A stretch of DNA of 51,216 bases from G963666705 sp963666705 (GTDB taxonomy: Bacteria; Pseudomonadota; Alphaproteobacteria; CADEGL01), in the NCBI GenBank assembly GCA_963666705.2, contig CAXXKO010000006.1, positions 1-51,216 of the forward strand, read 5' to 3'. Numbering within the stretch: position 1 is the first letter of the stretch; each line of letters starts with the position of its first letter. The notes under the pieces were generated by a model that was given only the letters and a program-made list of their open reading frames with translations, did not search any database and had not been told where the DNA came from. The translations under genes and the position numbers were made by a program. Shown here one piece after another: positions 33,651-41,508 of this stretch.

Positions 33651-35146
33651 GCGCCGAGCCCCGACAGCAGGCTCATGTACGACTTGGCGGACGTCATCGC
33701 GACCCGGGCGCGCGGCAGATACGGATAGACGTCGAGGTTGAGCCTGGGCGGCCGCCGCTCGATGCGGCACAGTACCAGGTGCTTCACCGCATCAAAGCCG
33801 ATTGCGCCGAGCCGCAGGGCGTCGCCGACCGCAGCCTCGACCTCCTCGAGCCGGAAGGTCTCCAGTAGACGGAGCACCTGGACGTACTCGCGCTTGCCTG
33901 CCTTGCCCATACGAGCTTCGAGGAGCCGCCGCAGAGTGATGAAGGCCTCGGGCAGGTCCCAGCCCGCCAATGGCGCGGCCTGGTCGAGGGCGCCGATCTT
34001 CTGCTCGATCAAGGGCAGGTAATGCAGCGGGTCGAAGATCAGGTCCTCGCTGTCGTAGGACCGGCGGCGCCGGGCGATCACCTCGGCCCCGCAGCTGATC
34101 ACCACCTCATCGACGTAGCCCAGGATGAGCACCTCACGGTGGCCGTAGGCCACGGGCACGGAATAGTCGTTGCTGCGGTAACGCACCAGCGACAGCGAAC
34201 TCGCCCGTCCAGGGCGCTTATCGCAGGCATCATAGGGAGCAGGCGGCAATGGCAAGAGAACTTGACGATCCCGCTCGAGACGCTCGCCGATGGTCTCCTT
34301 GTGGCCCCGCAGCCGCGCCGCCTGGCGCCGGCGGCACTGTTCGGCGAGAGCATCGTTGAGGGCCGCGAAGCTCTCGGCACGCGGGACGGGGACCAGGAAG
34401 TTCCGCCGGATGAAGCCGACCAGTCCCTCGACCTTGCCCTTGTCGTTGCCCTTGCCCGGCCGGCCGAACCTGTCCTCGAACAGATAGTGGGACTGAAGCT
34501 CCGTGAAGACGCGCGTTCGCTGCCGCTTCCCATCGCCCAGGATCCGGGCAACCGCCAGCTTGGTGTTGTCGTACAGGATGGATCGGGGGACGCCGCCGAA
34601 GAAGGCAAACGCCGCGTTGTGGCCATCGCAGAATGCTTCGGTCGTCTCCGCCGGATAGGCCGCAACAAAGCAACCATCACTGTGGGGAAGGTCGAAGGCA
34701 AGGAAGTGGATCTTCCGTAACGCGCCGCCGATCACCGCCATCGCTTCGCCGAAGTCCGCCTGGGCGTGACCGGGGGAATGGGAGAGTGGCACGAACACCT
34801 CACGCGACCGAAGCCCCTGCTCACGAACGTAGTCCTTCACGATGGTGTAGCCGCCCGTGAAACCGTACTCGTCCCGGAGGCGGTCGAAGATGCGCTTCGC
34901 AGTGTGCCGTTGCTTGCGGTGGCTGGTCCGATCGTCTCCCAAGATCCGATCGATGATTCCCGTGAACGGACCCAGCTTCGGCCGCCGTGGCGGCTTGCCG
35001 CGGCGATACCCCGGCGGCACCGAGAACGACAGCATCTTGCGTACCGTCTTGCGGTCCAGCCCGAACACCCGCGAGGCCTCGCGGGTGCTCATTCCCTCGA
35101 CACGACACGACCGCCGGACCCGCGCGTACATCTCCACCCGATACAT
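33647..35146 (-). CDS. istA: IS21 transposase IstA (type B, copy 1)
   Basis: 499 residues with HTH MSTREASRVFGLDRKTVRKML, DDE core AQADFGEAMAVIGG, GGVPRSILYDNTKLAVARIL and GKGNDKGKVEGLVGFIRRNF. It differs from copy 2 at only a handful of residues (for instance ILGYVDE here, IRGYVDE there). Intact frame. Confidence 0.93.
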   Translation of the reverse strand: MYRVEMYARVRRSCRVEGMSTREASRVFGLDRKTVRKMLSFSVPPGYRRGKPPRRPKLGPFTGIIDRILGDDRTSHRKQRHTAKRIFDRLRDEYGFTGGYTIVKDYVREQGLRSREVFVPLSHSPGHAQADFGEAMAVIGGALRKIHFLAFDLPHSDGCFVAAYPAETTEAFCDGHNAAFAFFGGVPRSILYDNTKLAVARILGDGKRQRTRVFTELQSHYLFEDRFGRPGKGNDKGKVEGLVGFIRRNFLVPVPRAESFAALNDALAEQCRRRQAARLRGHKETIGERLERDRQVLLPLPPAPYDACDKRPGRASSLSLVRYRSNDYSVPVAYGHREVLILGYVDEVVISCGAEVIARRRRSYDSEDLIFDPLHYLPLIEQKIGALDQAAPLAGWDLPEAFITLRRLLEARMGKAGKREYVQVLRLLETFRLEEVEAAVGDALRLGAIGFDAVKHLVLCRIERRPPRLNLDVYPYLPRARVAMTSAKSYMSLLSGLGA

Positions 35147-35263
35147 CCCCCCGCATTCCAGTCAGAGCAACCCTGACAGAAGGCTATACGCGGTCCCATT
35201 TTGGTCCGCCACAGCCGGATCAACCGGCCGCTTCAGTGGGGGATTATTGCGCCGCCGTTCTCA

Positions 35264-35528
35264 GATTCTCCCGGGCGTGCTCGGGGGCGCGGTACTGGCG
35301 TTCGTCGCCTCGTTTGACGAACTGATCATCGCGCTGCTGATATCGGGGTCCGACTACATGACGATACCGCGCCAGATGTGGAGCGGCGTGCGCGAGGAAT
35401 TGAATCCGGTCATCACGGCGGTGGCCACCGTGCTAGTCAGTTTCTCGATCTTGCTAATGGGGACCGCGGAGTTTCTACGCCGGCGCAACGAAAGAATGAA
35501 AAGCACTCGGTTCGCCGCGGGCGTATGA
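35264..35528 (+). pseudogene. C-terminal fragment of a PotC-type ABC permease
   Basis: Starting right at the IS21 end, the frame reads ILPGVLGGAVLAFVASFDEL, then TIPRQMWSGVREELNPVITAVAT and a final hydrophobic helix, to a TGA at 35526. This is the last ~87 residues of a spermidine/putrescine-type permease. It is a different gene from the pseudogene at 23592-24085, which has its own C terminus. The 5' part is not elsewhere in the window. It shows that IS21 copy 1 landed in, or deleted into, a second polyamine-type transporter locus. Confidence 0.85.
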
Positions 35529-35683
35529 GAGAGGCGGTGGCCTCGGATCCGCCGGGCGACCTCTTGCCAAGCGGGGTGTCTTTTCCGGTCCCCACGCACA
35601 CACCCGCCACATGGATTTCCGGGTTGCGGTTCGCTACCCTCGAGCCACGACATTTGCGCGCTTCACGTCGCGGAGCATGCCCG

Positions 35684-35719
35684 ATGGGCTTGGAAAAAAC
35701 GCCCTCGACCAATGATTAT
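35684..35719 (+). pseudogene. Detached 5' end of the ASCH gene
   Basis: ATG GGC TTG ... AAT GAT TAT encodes MGLEKTPSTNDY. Joined across the IS1595 element (dropping one copy of the 8-bp target duplication) it continues in frame into WAEFIAATGDG of the ASCH gene at 36744. This is the original start codon, now cut off from its gene. Confidence 0.75.
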
Positions 35720-36735
35720 CCTGCTTATCCATGACACTCCGCTTGGGAAGGCATATGTTCTTGGTACGTTCCTGACGAGGGAGGTCACGGATATGGGGTT
35801 CAAGGTTGCATCGCGGGTGCGCGGGTTGAGCGACGAGGCGTTTCGCGAAGCCTTCGGCGCCGAGGAGCAGTGCCGCTCGGCATTGTCCCGGCTGCGCTGG
35901 CCGGACGGCTTCGTCTGCCCCGCCTGCGGCCATCGCGGGCATTGTGTGCTGGCGGGCCGGAGCCTCTACCAATGCTACCGGTGCAAGAAGCAGACATCCT
36001 CCACGGCGGGCACGATCTTCCACGCCACCAAGCTGCCGCTGACGCTGTGGTTCGCGGCCGTCCACCTGATCGTAACGGCGAAGAACGGGATTTCCTCGGT
36101 CGAGCTGGGGCGCCGTCTCGGGGTCAAGCAGCCGACCGCCTGGACCATGAAGCACAAGATCATGGCGGTGATGGCGCGGCGCGAGGCAGACACGCCGCTG
36201 TCGGGGCGGGTGGAGATGGACGATGCTTACCTCGGCGGCGCGCGCGCCGGCGGCAAGCGGGGCCGTGGCGCGCCGGGCAAGACGCCCTTCGTGGCGGCGG
36301 TCTCCACCAGCCCCGAGGGCCGGCCGCGCAAGGTCAAGCTGGTCCCGGTCAAGGGCTTCCGCAAGCGCGAGATCGCGCGCGGCGCCAAGCGCTGGCTGGC
36401 CCCCGGAAGCGAGGTCCTCACCGACGGCCTGCGCTGCTGGAACGCGCTCGACGGGGTCGTCGGAAGCCATCGCGCGATCCGCACCGGCTCCGGGCGGCAG
36501 GCCGCCCTTCAAATGGGTCAACACGACGCTCGGCAACATCAAGAGCGCGATCACCGGAACCTACCGCAAGCTCGGCCCCGATCATGCCCAACGCTACCTC
36601 GCCAGCTTCGCCTGGCGATACAACCGGCGCTACCAGCTCAACACCATGATCCCGCGCTTCGTTCACAGCGCCGCACGAACCCAACCCATCCCATACCGGG
36701 CGCTCATCGCTGGATGACTTTCATGGATAAGCAGG
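35720..36735 (+). mobile_element. IS1595-family element, copy 1 (defective)
   Basis: 1,016 bp, with ends CCTGCTTATCCATGA (35720-35734) and its inverted copy TCATGGATAAGCAGG (36721-36735). The flanks 35712-35719 and 36736-36743 are the same 8 bp, ATGATTAT, the target duplication size expected for IS1595. It interrupts the ASCH-domain gene. The transposase is frameshifted. Confidence 0.93.
35793..36717 (+). pseudogene. IS1595 transposase with an 11-bp deletion
   Basis: Begins MGFKVASRVRGLSDEAFREA, with a zinc-ribbon FVCPACGHRG...YQCYRCKKQTS and the ISXO2-type core GRVEMDDAYLGGARAGGKRGRG. Compared with copy 2 it lacks 11 bp near 36,510 (between GSGRQAA and FKWVN), which throws the last 70 codons out of frame. 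In the shifted frame translation continues past the element's end into the ASCH gene. The normal stop would be at 36715-36717. Confidence 0.88.
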
Positions 36736-37196
36736 ATGATTATTGGGCCGAGTTCATAGCGGCAACCGGCGATGGCGCCGCCGACTATACGGTCGTGGCG
36801 TGTGGTGTTACGGCCGCGATGGCCGACGAACTTGTCGCCCTCATATTATCAGGTAGGAAGCGCGCGACCGTGTCCCTGCTCCGGGACTACGCGACTGGAA
36901 GCGAGGCGGTGCCGCAAGCAGGCGATTTCGTCATGGTCGTCGACGGCGGAGGACGGCCTAAGTGCATCTGGCGCACCACCGAGATCATGGTGAAGCCCTT
37001 GAACGACGTCGACGACGCCTTTGCCTGGGACGAGGGCGAAGGGGACCGAACGCGAGACTGGTGGCTATCGGCCCACCGGCAAGAGCTTTCTGCCCAAGCA
37101 CGGCGAGAGGGCTTCGAGATGTCCGACACGATCGAAACCGTGTTCGAACGGTTTGAAATCGTCTGGCCGCCGGGTGTCGCCGATCGGACCCTTTGA
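36723..37196 (+). CDS. ASCH-domain protein with an IS-supplied start codon
   Basis: A 157-residue product if translation begins at the ATG inside the IS1595 right end (36723), giving MDKQDDYWAEFIAATG. The ASCH fold is recognised from ILSGRKRATVSLLRDY, then AGDFVMVVDGGGRPKCIWRTTEI and DEGEGDRTRDWWLSAHRQEL. Family members bind RNA or modified nucleosides; some are amidohydrolases acting on acylcytidine. The original first 12 codons lie upstream of the insertion. Whether the new start is used is unknown, since there is only a weak ribosome-binding site (GGATGA). Confidence 0.75.
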   Translation: MDKQDDYWAEFIAATGDGAADYTVVACGVTAAMADELVALILSGRKRATVSLLRDYATGSEAVPQAGDFVMVVDGGGRPKCIWRTTEIMVKPLNDVDDAFAWDEGEGDRTRDWWLSAHRQELSAQARREGFEMSDTIETVFERFEIVWPPGVADRTL

Positions 37197-37433
37197 CGGC
37201 TCTGGCGCATCTGCCGTTCAATTCCGAACGCGGAGAGATGCGGACATTGCTGCTTCCGGTCACCGGACCGTCGGCGAGCAAGAAGACGACTCTCAGCGGC
37301 GAGTCTTGGTGCGATGGCCACCAACCATTCCAATTTCGATAACGTTTTGGTGAACGGCTGCACTATGGCTTGACAACATCCGGCTGTACGGTTCGGCTAG
37401 AAAATAGGTCCTGATAGGAAGGGAGGGTTATCG

Positions 37434-38318
37434 ATGGATAAGCACGAAATTGATCCGCGAATCTACGATCTCTATGACGAGTATTGCCATAGCACTATGG
37501 AGCGTCGTGAATTTTTCCGGCGCGCCGCGGCCATAATGATAATCGGCGGCGGATCCACGCTCGCGATGGCGCAGGCATTGTTTCCCCGTTATGCCGAAGC
37601 ACAAACGATTTCGTTTACCGACGAGCGGATCAAGGCGCGCTATGTAGCCTACGATTCCCCGGGAGGCACTTCCGGCAAGATGCGCGGCTATTTCGTGCAG
37701 CCTTCCGGATCCGGCCCGTTCCCGTCCGTTCTGGTCGTTCATGAAAATCGCGGCTTGAACCCCTACGTCGAGGACGTTGCGCGGCGGGCCGCGGTCGAGG
37801 GATTCGTTGCGCTGGCACCCGATGGACTGGCGCCAATCGGCGGCTACCCCGGCAACGACGACGACGGCAGAACGATGCAGCGGAGCCTCGATGGGGATAA
37901 GCTACGTACCGATCTTCTCAACAGCGCGAAGTTTCTCAAATCGCATGCGCTGTCGAACGGCAAGCTTGGCGCCACCGGCTTCTGCTACGGCGGTGGTGTG
38001 ATCAATTTCCTGGCCGTCGAGATGGGCGAGGACCTGAACGCGGGCGCGCCATTTTATGGTGCCGCACCCAATTCAGAGGACGTTTCGAAAATCCGCGCGG
38101 CGATGCTCATGCACTATGCCTCGGATGACGACCGCATCAATGGAATGCGGCCGGGTTATGAAGCCGCGCTCAAGGCGAACAATGCAAAGTTCGAGATGCA
38201 TACCTATCCGGGAACCCGGCACGGCTTCCACAACAACTCGACCCCCCGTTACAACGAAGGCGCCGCAAATCTGGCCTGGGAGCGCACGGTCGCGTTTTTC
38301 AAGAAACATCTGTCGTAG
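37434..38318 (+). CDS. Dienelactone hydrolase family protein, Tat-exported
   Basis: A 294-residue alpha/beta hydrolase. An N-terminal ERREFFRRAAAIMIIGGGSTLAMA has a twin-arginine motif followed by a hydrophobic core, predicting export by Tat. The mature domain carries the Cys nucleophile in LGATGFCYGGGVINF, an Asp in YASDDDRINGM and His in PGTRHGFHNNS, the Cys-Asp-His triad of dienelactone hydrolases (YghX-like branch). The start ATG 37434 has GGAAGGGAGGG upstream. It is the most intact cargo gene between the two IS1595 copies. The substrate is unknown. Confidence 0.88.
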   Translation: MDKHEIDPRIYDLYDEYCHSTMERREFFRRAAAIMIIGGGSTLAMAQALFPRYAEAQTISFTDERIKARYVAYDSPGGTSGKMRGYFVQPSGSGPFPSVLVVHENRGLNPYVEDVARRAAVEGFVALAPDGLAPIGGYPGNDDDGRTMQRSLDGDKLRTDLLNSAKFLKSHALSNGKLGATGFCYGGGVINFLAVEMGEDLNAGAPFYGAAPNSEDVSKIRAAMLMHYASDDDRINGMRPGYEAALKANNAKFEMHTYPGTRHGFHNNSTPRYNEGAANLAWERTVAFFKKHLS

Positions 38319-38379
38319 AGGACAAATCAGCGCTCCCACCACATGACGGCGATCCCAAGAGACCGCTGACCGCTTGAAG

Positions 38380-38455
38380 TCATCAGCGGACGTTGGCGGT
38401 GCCGAACTTATCCCAAAGCGGCATGAGCTAAGCGACTGGACTGTAAGGTCTTAGG
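38380..38455. repeat. Intergenic repeat, copy 1
   Basis: About 76 bp beginning TCATCAGCGGAC and ending CTGTAAGGTCTTAGG, roughly three-quarters identical to 41428-41504 in the same orientation. It is non-coding and follows the dienelactone hydrolase gene. Confidence 0.65.
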
Positions 38456-38504
38456 GAAATGGCTTCGGTCCGGGGGAATGCCGCCTACGGCGTCAGCTCG
38501 AGCG

Positions 38505-38743
38505 TCACGACCAAAACCGCTTCTTTGCAAATGCCTTGCCTGATCCGGACTTGAATTATTTTTCGAGCTCACGGGCATTTTTCTCGGTTTGCACCGCAAT
38601 GTAGGATTTGAGCGTGACGGGCATGTACGCCTTGGTTGACGTTACTTGGCCCTGTTCGTGCGAAGCAATTCTTCGTCGAAGGTCATTTGTCGACCGACGT
38701 ATATGTCCCCGCCGTACAGGCGGAGAAAATAGACGTACCACAT
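38505..38743 (-). pseudogene. GIY-YIG nuclease pseudogene
   Basis: Minus-strand ATG 38743 begins MWYVYFLRLYGGDIYVG, the GIY-YIG signature region. A one-base loss near 38,694 then shifts frame, after which STNDLRRRIASHEQGQVTST and AYMPVTLKSYIAVQTEKNARELEK follow. A TAA at 38556-38558 sits where a Tyr codon is expected, then FKSGSGKAFAKKRFW completes the usual C terminus. So a normal ~80-residue gene carries one frameshift and one nonsense mutation. Intact homologues are small single-domain endonuclease-like proteins of unknown role. Confidence 0.82.
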
Positions 38744-39274
38744 AGCGGGAATAGTCTCCCTTCGCTCTCGGAAGAGCTACGGGAGACACTCCTCTGCCTA
38801 AGCGCCTTCGCGCGCCAGTCCACTTCGTGGCTGCCACCCGAAGTCGGAGGCGTAGGGTGGCGGAGGGAGGGGCACAAATCTGGGCACTGGACCATCTGCG
38901 TTTTCGTCCCACGCATGAGTGTCCGCTAATAGCCATAAGCGGACCTAAGGACGCAGGTAATGCGGAACCGCAATCCGCGCGCTCGGATTGGCGGCAAGAG
39001 GCGAATTATCTTGACTTCCCGGCACCGTTAGCCCCTTGTGCCGCCAGCGACACTCCTTTCAATGTTGAATTTTGATCATTCGCCGCCCCGGCGACTTAAT
39101 AGGGTCGGCCACTTTTCCTTCCGACATATGTAGGCGTTTCGTTAGATCGGTCCCTGCCTTTGCTTTTGCGAAGGGCACGCCCGGTCGGTGATGCTAGCAT
39201 TGTGCTTGCACGCCCGTCGTCCCGCTTTCGGGGCGGAGGGTTACGACGATTTGATAGAGAAAGAAAAACAATAC
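38744..39274. other. Intergenic region upstream of the helicase; no gene recognised
   Basis: Contains a palindrome GTCCGCTAATAGCCATAAGCGGAC around 38920-38950, similar in style to the AGCGGAC repeats elsewhere here. Frames on either strand have no recognisable protein. The last ~90 bp before the helicase ATG is probably its 5' untranslated region; the short AT-rich GATAGAGAAAGAAAAACA lies just before the start. Confidence 0.5.
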
Positions 39275-40525
39275 ATGACTAAATTTGCGGGCCTCGCATT
39301 GGCCCAACCCATCCTTCGCGCCATTGCGGACGAGGGCTACACCACCCCTACCCCCATCCAGAGCAAGTCCATCCCGCCACTGCTGGACGGTCGCGACCTG
39401 CTGGGCATCGCCCAGACCGGCACCGGCAAGACCGCTGCCTTCGCCCTGCCCTTGCTGCACCGCCTGGCGAAAACCGCCGGCAAGCCCCACCCGCGCCAGC
39501 CGCTGGCGCTGATCCTAGCCCCGACCCGCGAACTGGCGGGCCAGATCGGCGACAGCCTCAGGACCTACGGCCGCCATTTGCACCTGCGCTCGGACGTCGT
39601 CTTCGGCGGTGTCTCCATTGGTTCCCAGATCAAGGCTTTGGCCCGCGGCGTCCACGCCCTGGTCGCCACCCCGGGGCGTCTCCTCGACCTAATGAATCGG
39701 GGCAACTTGCGGCTTGATGCGGTCGAAGTCTTCATCCTCGACGAGGCCGACCGTATGCTCGACATGGGCTTCATCCACGACGTGAAGAAGATTACCGCCG
39801 CACTGCCCAAGCGCCGCCAGACGTTGCTGTTTTCGGCGACCATGCCGAAATCGGTCCAGGGTCTGGCCGACGGTCTGCTGAGCGACCCGGTACGGGTCGA
39901 GGCCGCGCCCTCGGCAACCACCGTCGAGAAGGTGGACCAAAGGGTCCTTTTCGTGCCCAAGGATAAGAAGCGGGCGCTGATCAGCGAACTTCTGAACGAC
40001 AAGGATATCGAGCGGGCGCTTATCTTCACCCGCACCAAGCACGGCGCCGACCGTGTCGCCCGGCACCTACGCCAAAGCGGCATCCAATCGGACGTCATCC
40101 ACGGCAACAAGGCCCAGAACGCCCGGCAGCGGGCCCTCGACAGCTTTCGTTCCGGACAAATCCGAGCCCTGGTGGCGACCGACATCGCCGCGCGCGGCAT
40201 CGACGTCGATGGCGTGACCCACGTCATCAACTTCGATCTGCCCAACGAACCTGAAAGCTACGTACACCGTATCGGCCGCACGGCACGGGCCGGGGCGGCC
40301 GGCATCGCCATATCGTTTTGCGACCATGATGAGCGCGCCTACCTTAGCGACATCGAAAAGACCATCCGCCAGAGCGTGCCGGTAATCGAGGACCACCCCT
40401 ACCACGCGGCCGATATCGCCAACTTTACCGGCCCGGCCAAGCGTGGCCCCCAGCGGAAGAAGCGCCAGGGTCAGCGTTGCCGCAAGCCCCGGCGCTCCAA
40501 GTGGAGTCCAGGCAAAGCGGCGTAG
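39275..40525 (+). CDS. DEAD-box ATP-dependent RNA helicase, RhlE-like
   Basis: 416 residues with the complete DEAD-box set: Q motif FAGLALAQPILRAIADEGYTTPTPIQ, motif I AQTGTGKTAA, Ia PTRELAGQ, motif II LDEADRMLDMGF, motif III SATMP, and in the second RecA domain motif IV IFTRTKHGAD, V TDIAARGID and VI HRIGRTARAG. A short basic tail (RGPQRKKRQGQRCRKPRRSK) follows, as in RhlE proteins. It should unwind RNA during ribosome assembly or turnover. ATG 39275 is chosen over the upstream open extension, which is not conserved. Confidence 0.93.
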   Translation: MTKFAGLALAQPILRAIADEGYTTPTPIQSKSIPPLLDGRDLLGIAQTGTGKTAAFALPLLHRLAKTAGKPHPRQPLALILAPTRELAGQIGDSLRTYGRHLHLRSDVVFGGVSIGSQIKALARGVHALVATPGRLLDLMNRGNLRLDAVEVFILDEADRMLDMGFIHDVKKITAALPKRRQTLLFSATMPKSVQGLADGLLSDPVRVEAAPSATTVEKVDQRVLFVPKDKKRALISELLNDKDIERALIFTRTKHGADRVARHLRQSGIQSDVIHGNKAQNARQRALDSFRSGQIRALVATDIAARGIDVDGVTHVINFDLPNEPESYVHRIGRTARAGAAGIAISFCDHDERAYLSDIEKTIRQSVPVIEDHPYHAADIANFTGPAKRGPQRKKRQGQRCRKPRRSKWSPGKAA

Positions 40526-40843
40526 CCCCCGTGTCCGCTTCGGGTCAGGACGGACCTTGCCGCTAGCCCTGAAAATGGTCTGCTCTGAGGGGTAAGGCGG
40601 ACACCAGCGGCCCAAACGTCTGCTGACCATCTGAAAACGGCGGTAACTTAGCGGCGCACCGAACGGCGAAACTGGCCAGAACCGGATGTCCATCGCGTTT
40701 GTTGCGGTTGACCGCTTTGGGCTTGTGAGCCGACATCGCGACTGGCAACGCCCCTTAATGGGTCGATCGACGCCCGACAATGCCCGCGCTCGGGCTTTAG
40801 GTCGCTAAATTAGCGCAACAGGAACGACCCGGCACGGCACCGA
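40526..40843. other. Intergenic region with GTCCGC-type repeats, no gene
   Basis: A 318-bp gap between the helicase and a minus-strand hypothetical gene. It holds scattered GTCCGCTTCGGGTC and CAGCGG motifs resembling the repeats at 38380 and 41428. No coding frame with recognisable features was found. Confidence 0.5.
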
Positions 40844-41050
40844 TCAATCGGCGAGCATGGTCAATGCGGCCCGGCGGTCTCCCGGCTTCAATCTAAGAAA
40901 CAGCGTGCGGGCTTTCTTGATGTCTTGTTCAGAACCACTCTCGGCGGCCGCTTTGAGCGCAACCGTAGTCGAATGATCCGGTCCGCAGATGAAAACCAAA
41001 GCTTTAGCCAAGCGCCCCATGGCTGCAGGGTCGATCTTTGCCTCTTCCAT
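40844..41050 (-). CDS. Small hypothetical protein
   Basis: A 68-residue predicted soluble protein: MEEAKIDPAAMGRLAKALVF, then CGPDHSTTVALKAAAESGSE and KARTLFLRLKPGDRRAALTML. It has balanced composition and reads as a real helical protein, but I do not recognise the family. ATG 41050; a GTG at 41065 is possible. It lies 58 bp downstream of the inositol-monophosphatase fragment on the same strand. Confidence 0.4.
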   Translation of the reverse strand: MEEAKIDPAAMGRLAKALVFICGPDHSTTVALKAAAESGSEQDIKKARTLFLRLKPGDRRAALTMLAD

Positions 41051-41108
41051 TCGGGGGTCCCCCACGGCGCCGTGTTGTTAACCTCGTCCGAGGTCCAGCG
41101 CAGCAATC

Positions 41109-41376
41109 TCACTCGGCTTGGGCTGCCTTAACGGCGGCCAGCAGATCAAGGAGCGGCTGCTTGACGCCGGGCGCGGTGGCGATGATCTCGCAACCGGCAA
41201 CCAGGCCGTCCCCAACTTCGGCGTCGCAAACCCAGGCGCCGGCCTCGCGCAGCACGGCGACGGCACCGTAACTATCCCACGAATTGATGTGCGGTTCAAA
41301 GTAGCCGATGGTGCGACCGCAGGCGACGTAGATCAGCCCGAGCGTCCCGGCGGCGGCGGTGGCGGTGGCGGTTTCC
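41109..41376 (-). pseudogene. C-terminal fragment of an inositol-monophosphatase family protein
   Basis: The minus-strand frame reads GTLGLIYVACGRTIGYFEPH, then INSWDSYGAVAVLREAGAWV and a C-terminal helix ending KAAQAE before TGA at 41109. The WDxxGxxxLxxEAG pattern with the preceding GYFE is the C-terminal metal/substrate segment of the family. About 88 codons remain; an in-frame stop lies just upstream, and the N-terminal two thirds (with the DPLDGT motif) are missing. The flanking IS1595 copy 2 and repeat suggest loss by rearrangement. Confidence 0.75.
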
Positions 41377-41427
41377 TACGTGTGCTTGCAGCCAGTGTAT
41401 CAAGTCAAGCCCAATGTCCGGTTTGGG

Positions 41428-41504
41428 TCATCAGCGGACATCGAGGGTGCCCAGGTTGATCCCAGACGGGCATGGCCTAAACGACTGGACCGTAAGGTCT
41501 TAGG
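41428..41504. repeat. Intergenic repeat, copy 2
   Basis: Same-orientation relative of 38380-38455 (TCATCAGCGGAC...GTAAGGTCTTAGG). IS1595 copy 2 inserted at its right edge, where the target duplication TAGGCGAT begins. Confidence 0.65.
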
Positions 41505-41508
41505 CGAT

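Larger units (their letters stand above)
32695..35263 (-). mobile_element. IS21-family element (type B), copy 1
   Basis: 2,569 bp with imperfect terminal inverted repeats: left TGTCAATGGCGGAGCAAAAA and, read inward on the other strand, right TGAGAACGGCGGCGCAATAA. Both start TG and agree at 14 or more of 20 positions. It contains intact istA and istB on the minus strand. The flanks (TTTACG left, GATTCT right) show no target duplication. The left end touches the IS256 element and the right end cuts a PotC-type permease gene. It is nearly identical to 48148-50715. Confidence 0.9.

Noticed and set aside
35712..37196. A natural transposase-ASCH two-domain protein of 494 residues
   Set aside because: Comparison with IS1595 copy 2 shows that the fusion frame exists only because of an 11-bp deletion. 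The ASCH gene continues across a target duplication typical of a recent insertion.
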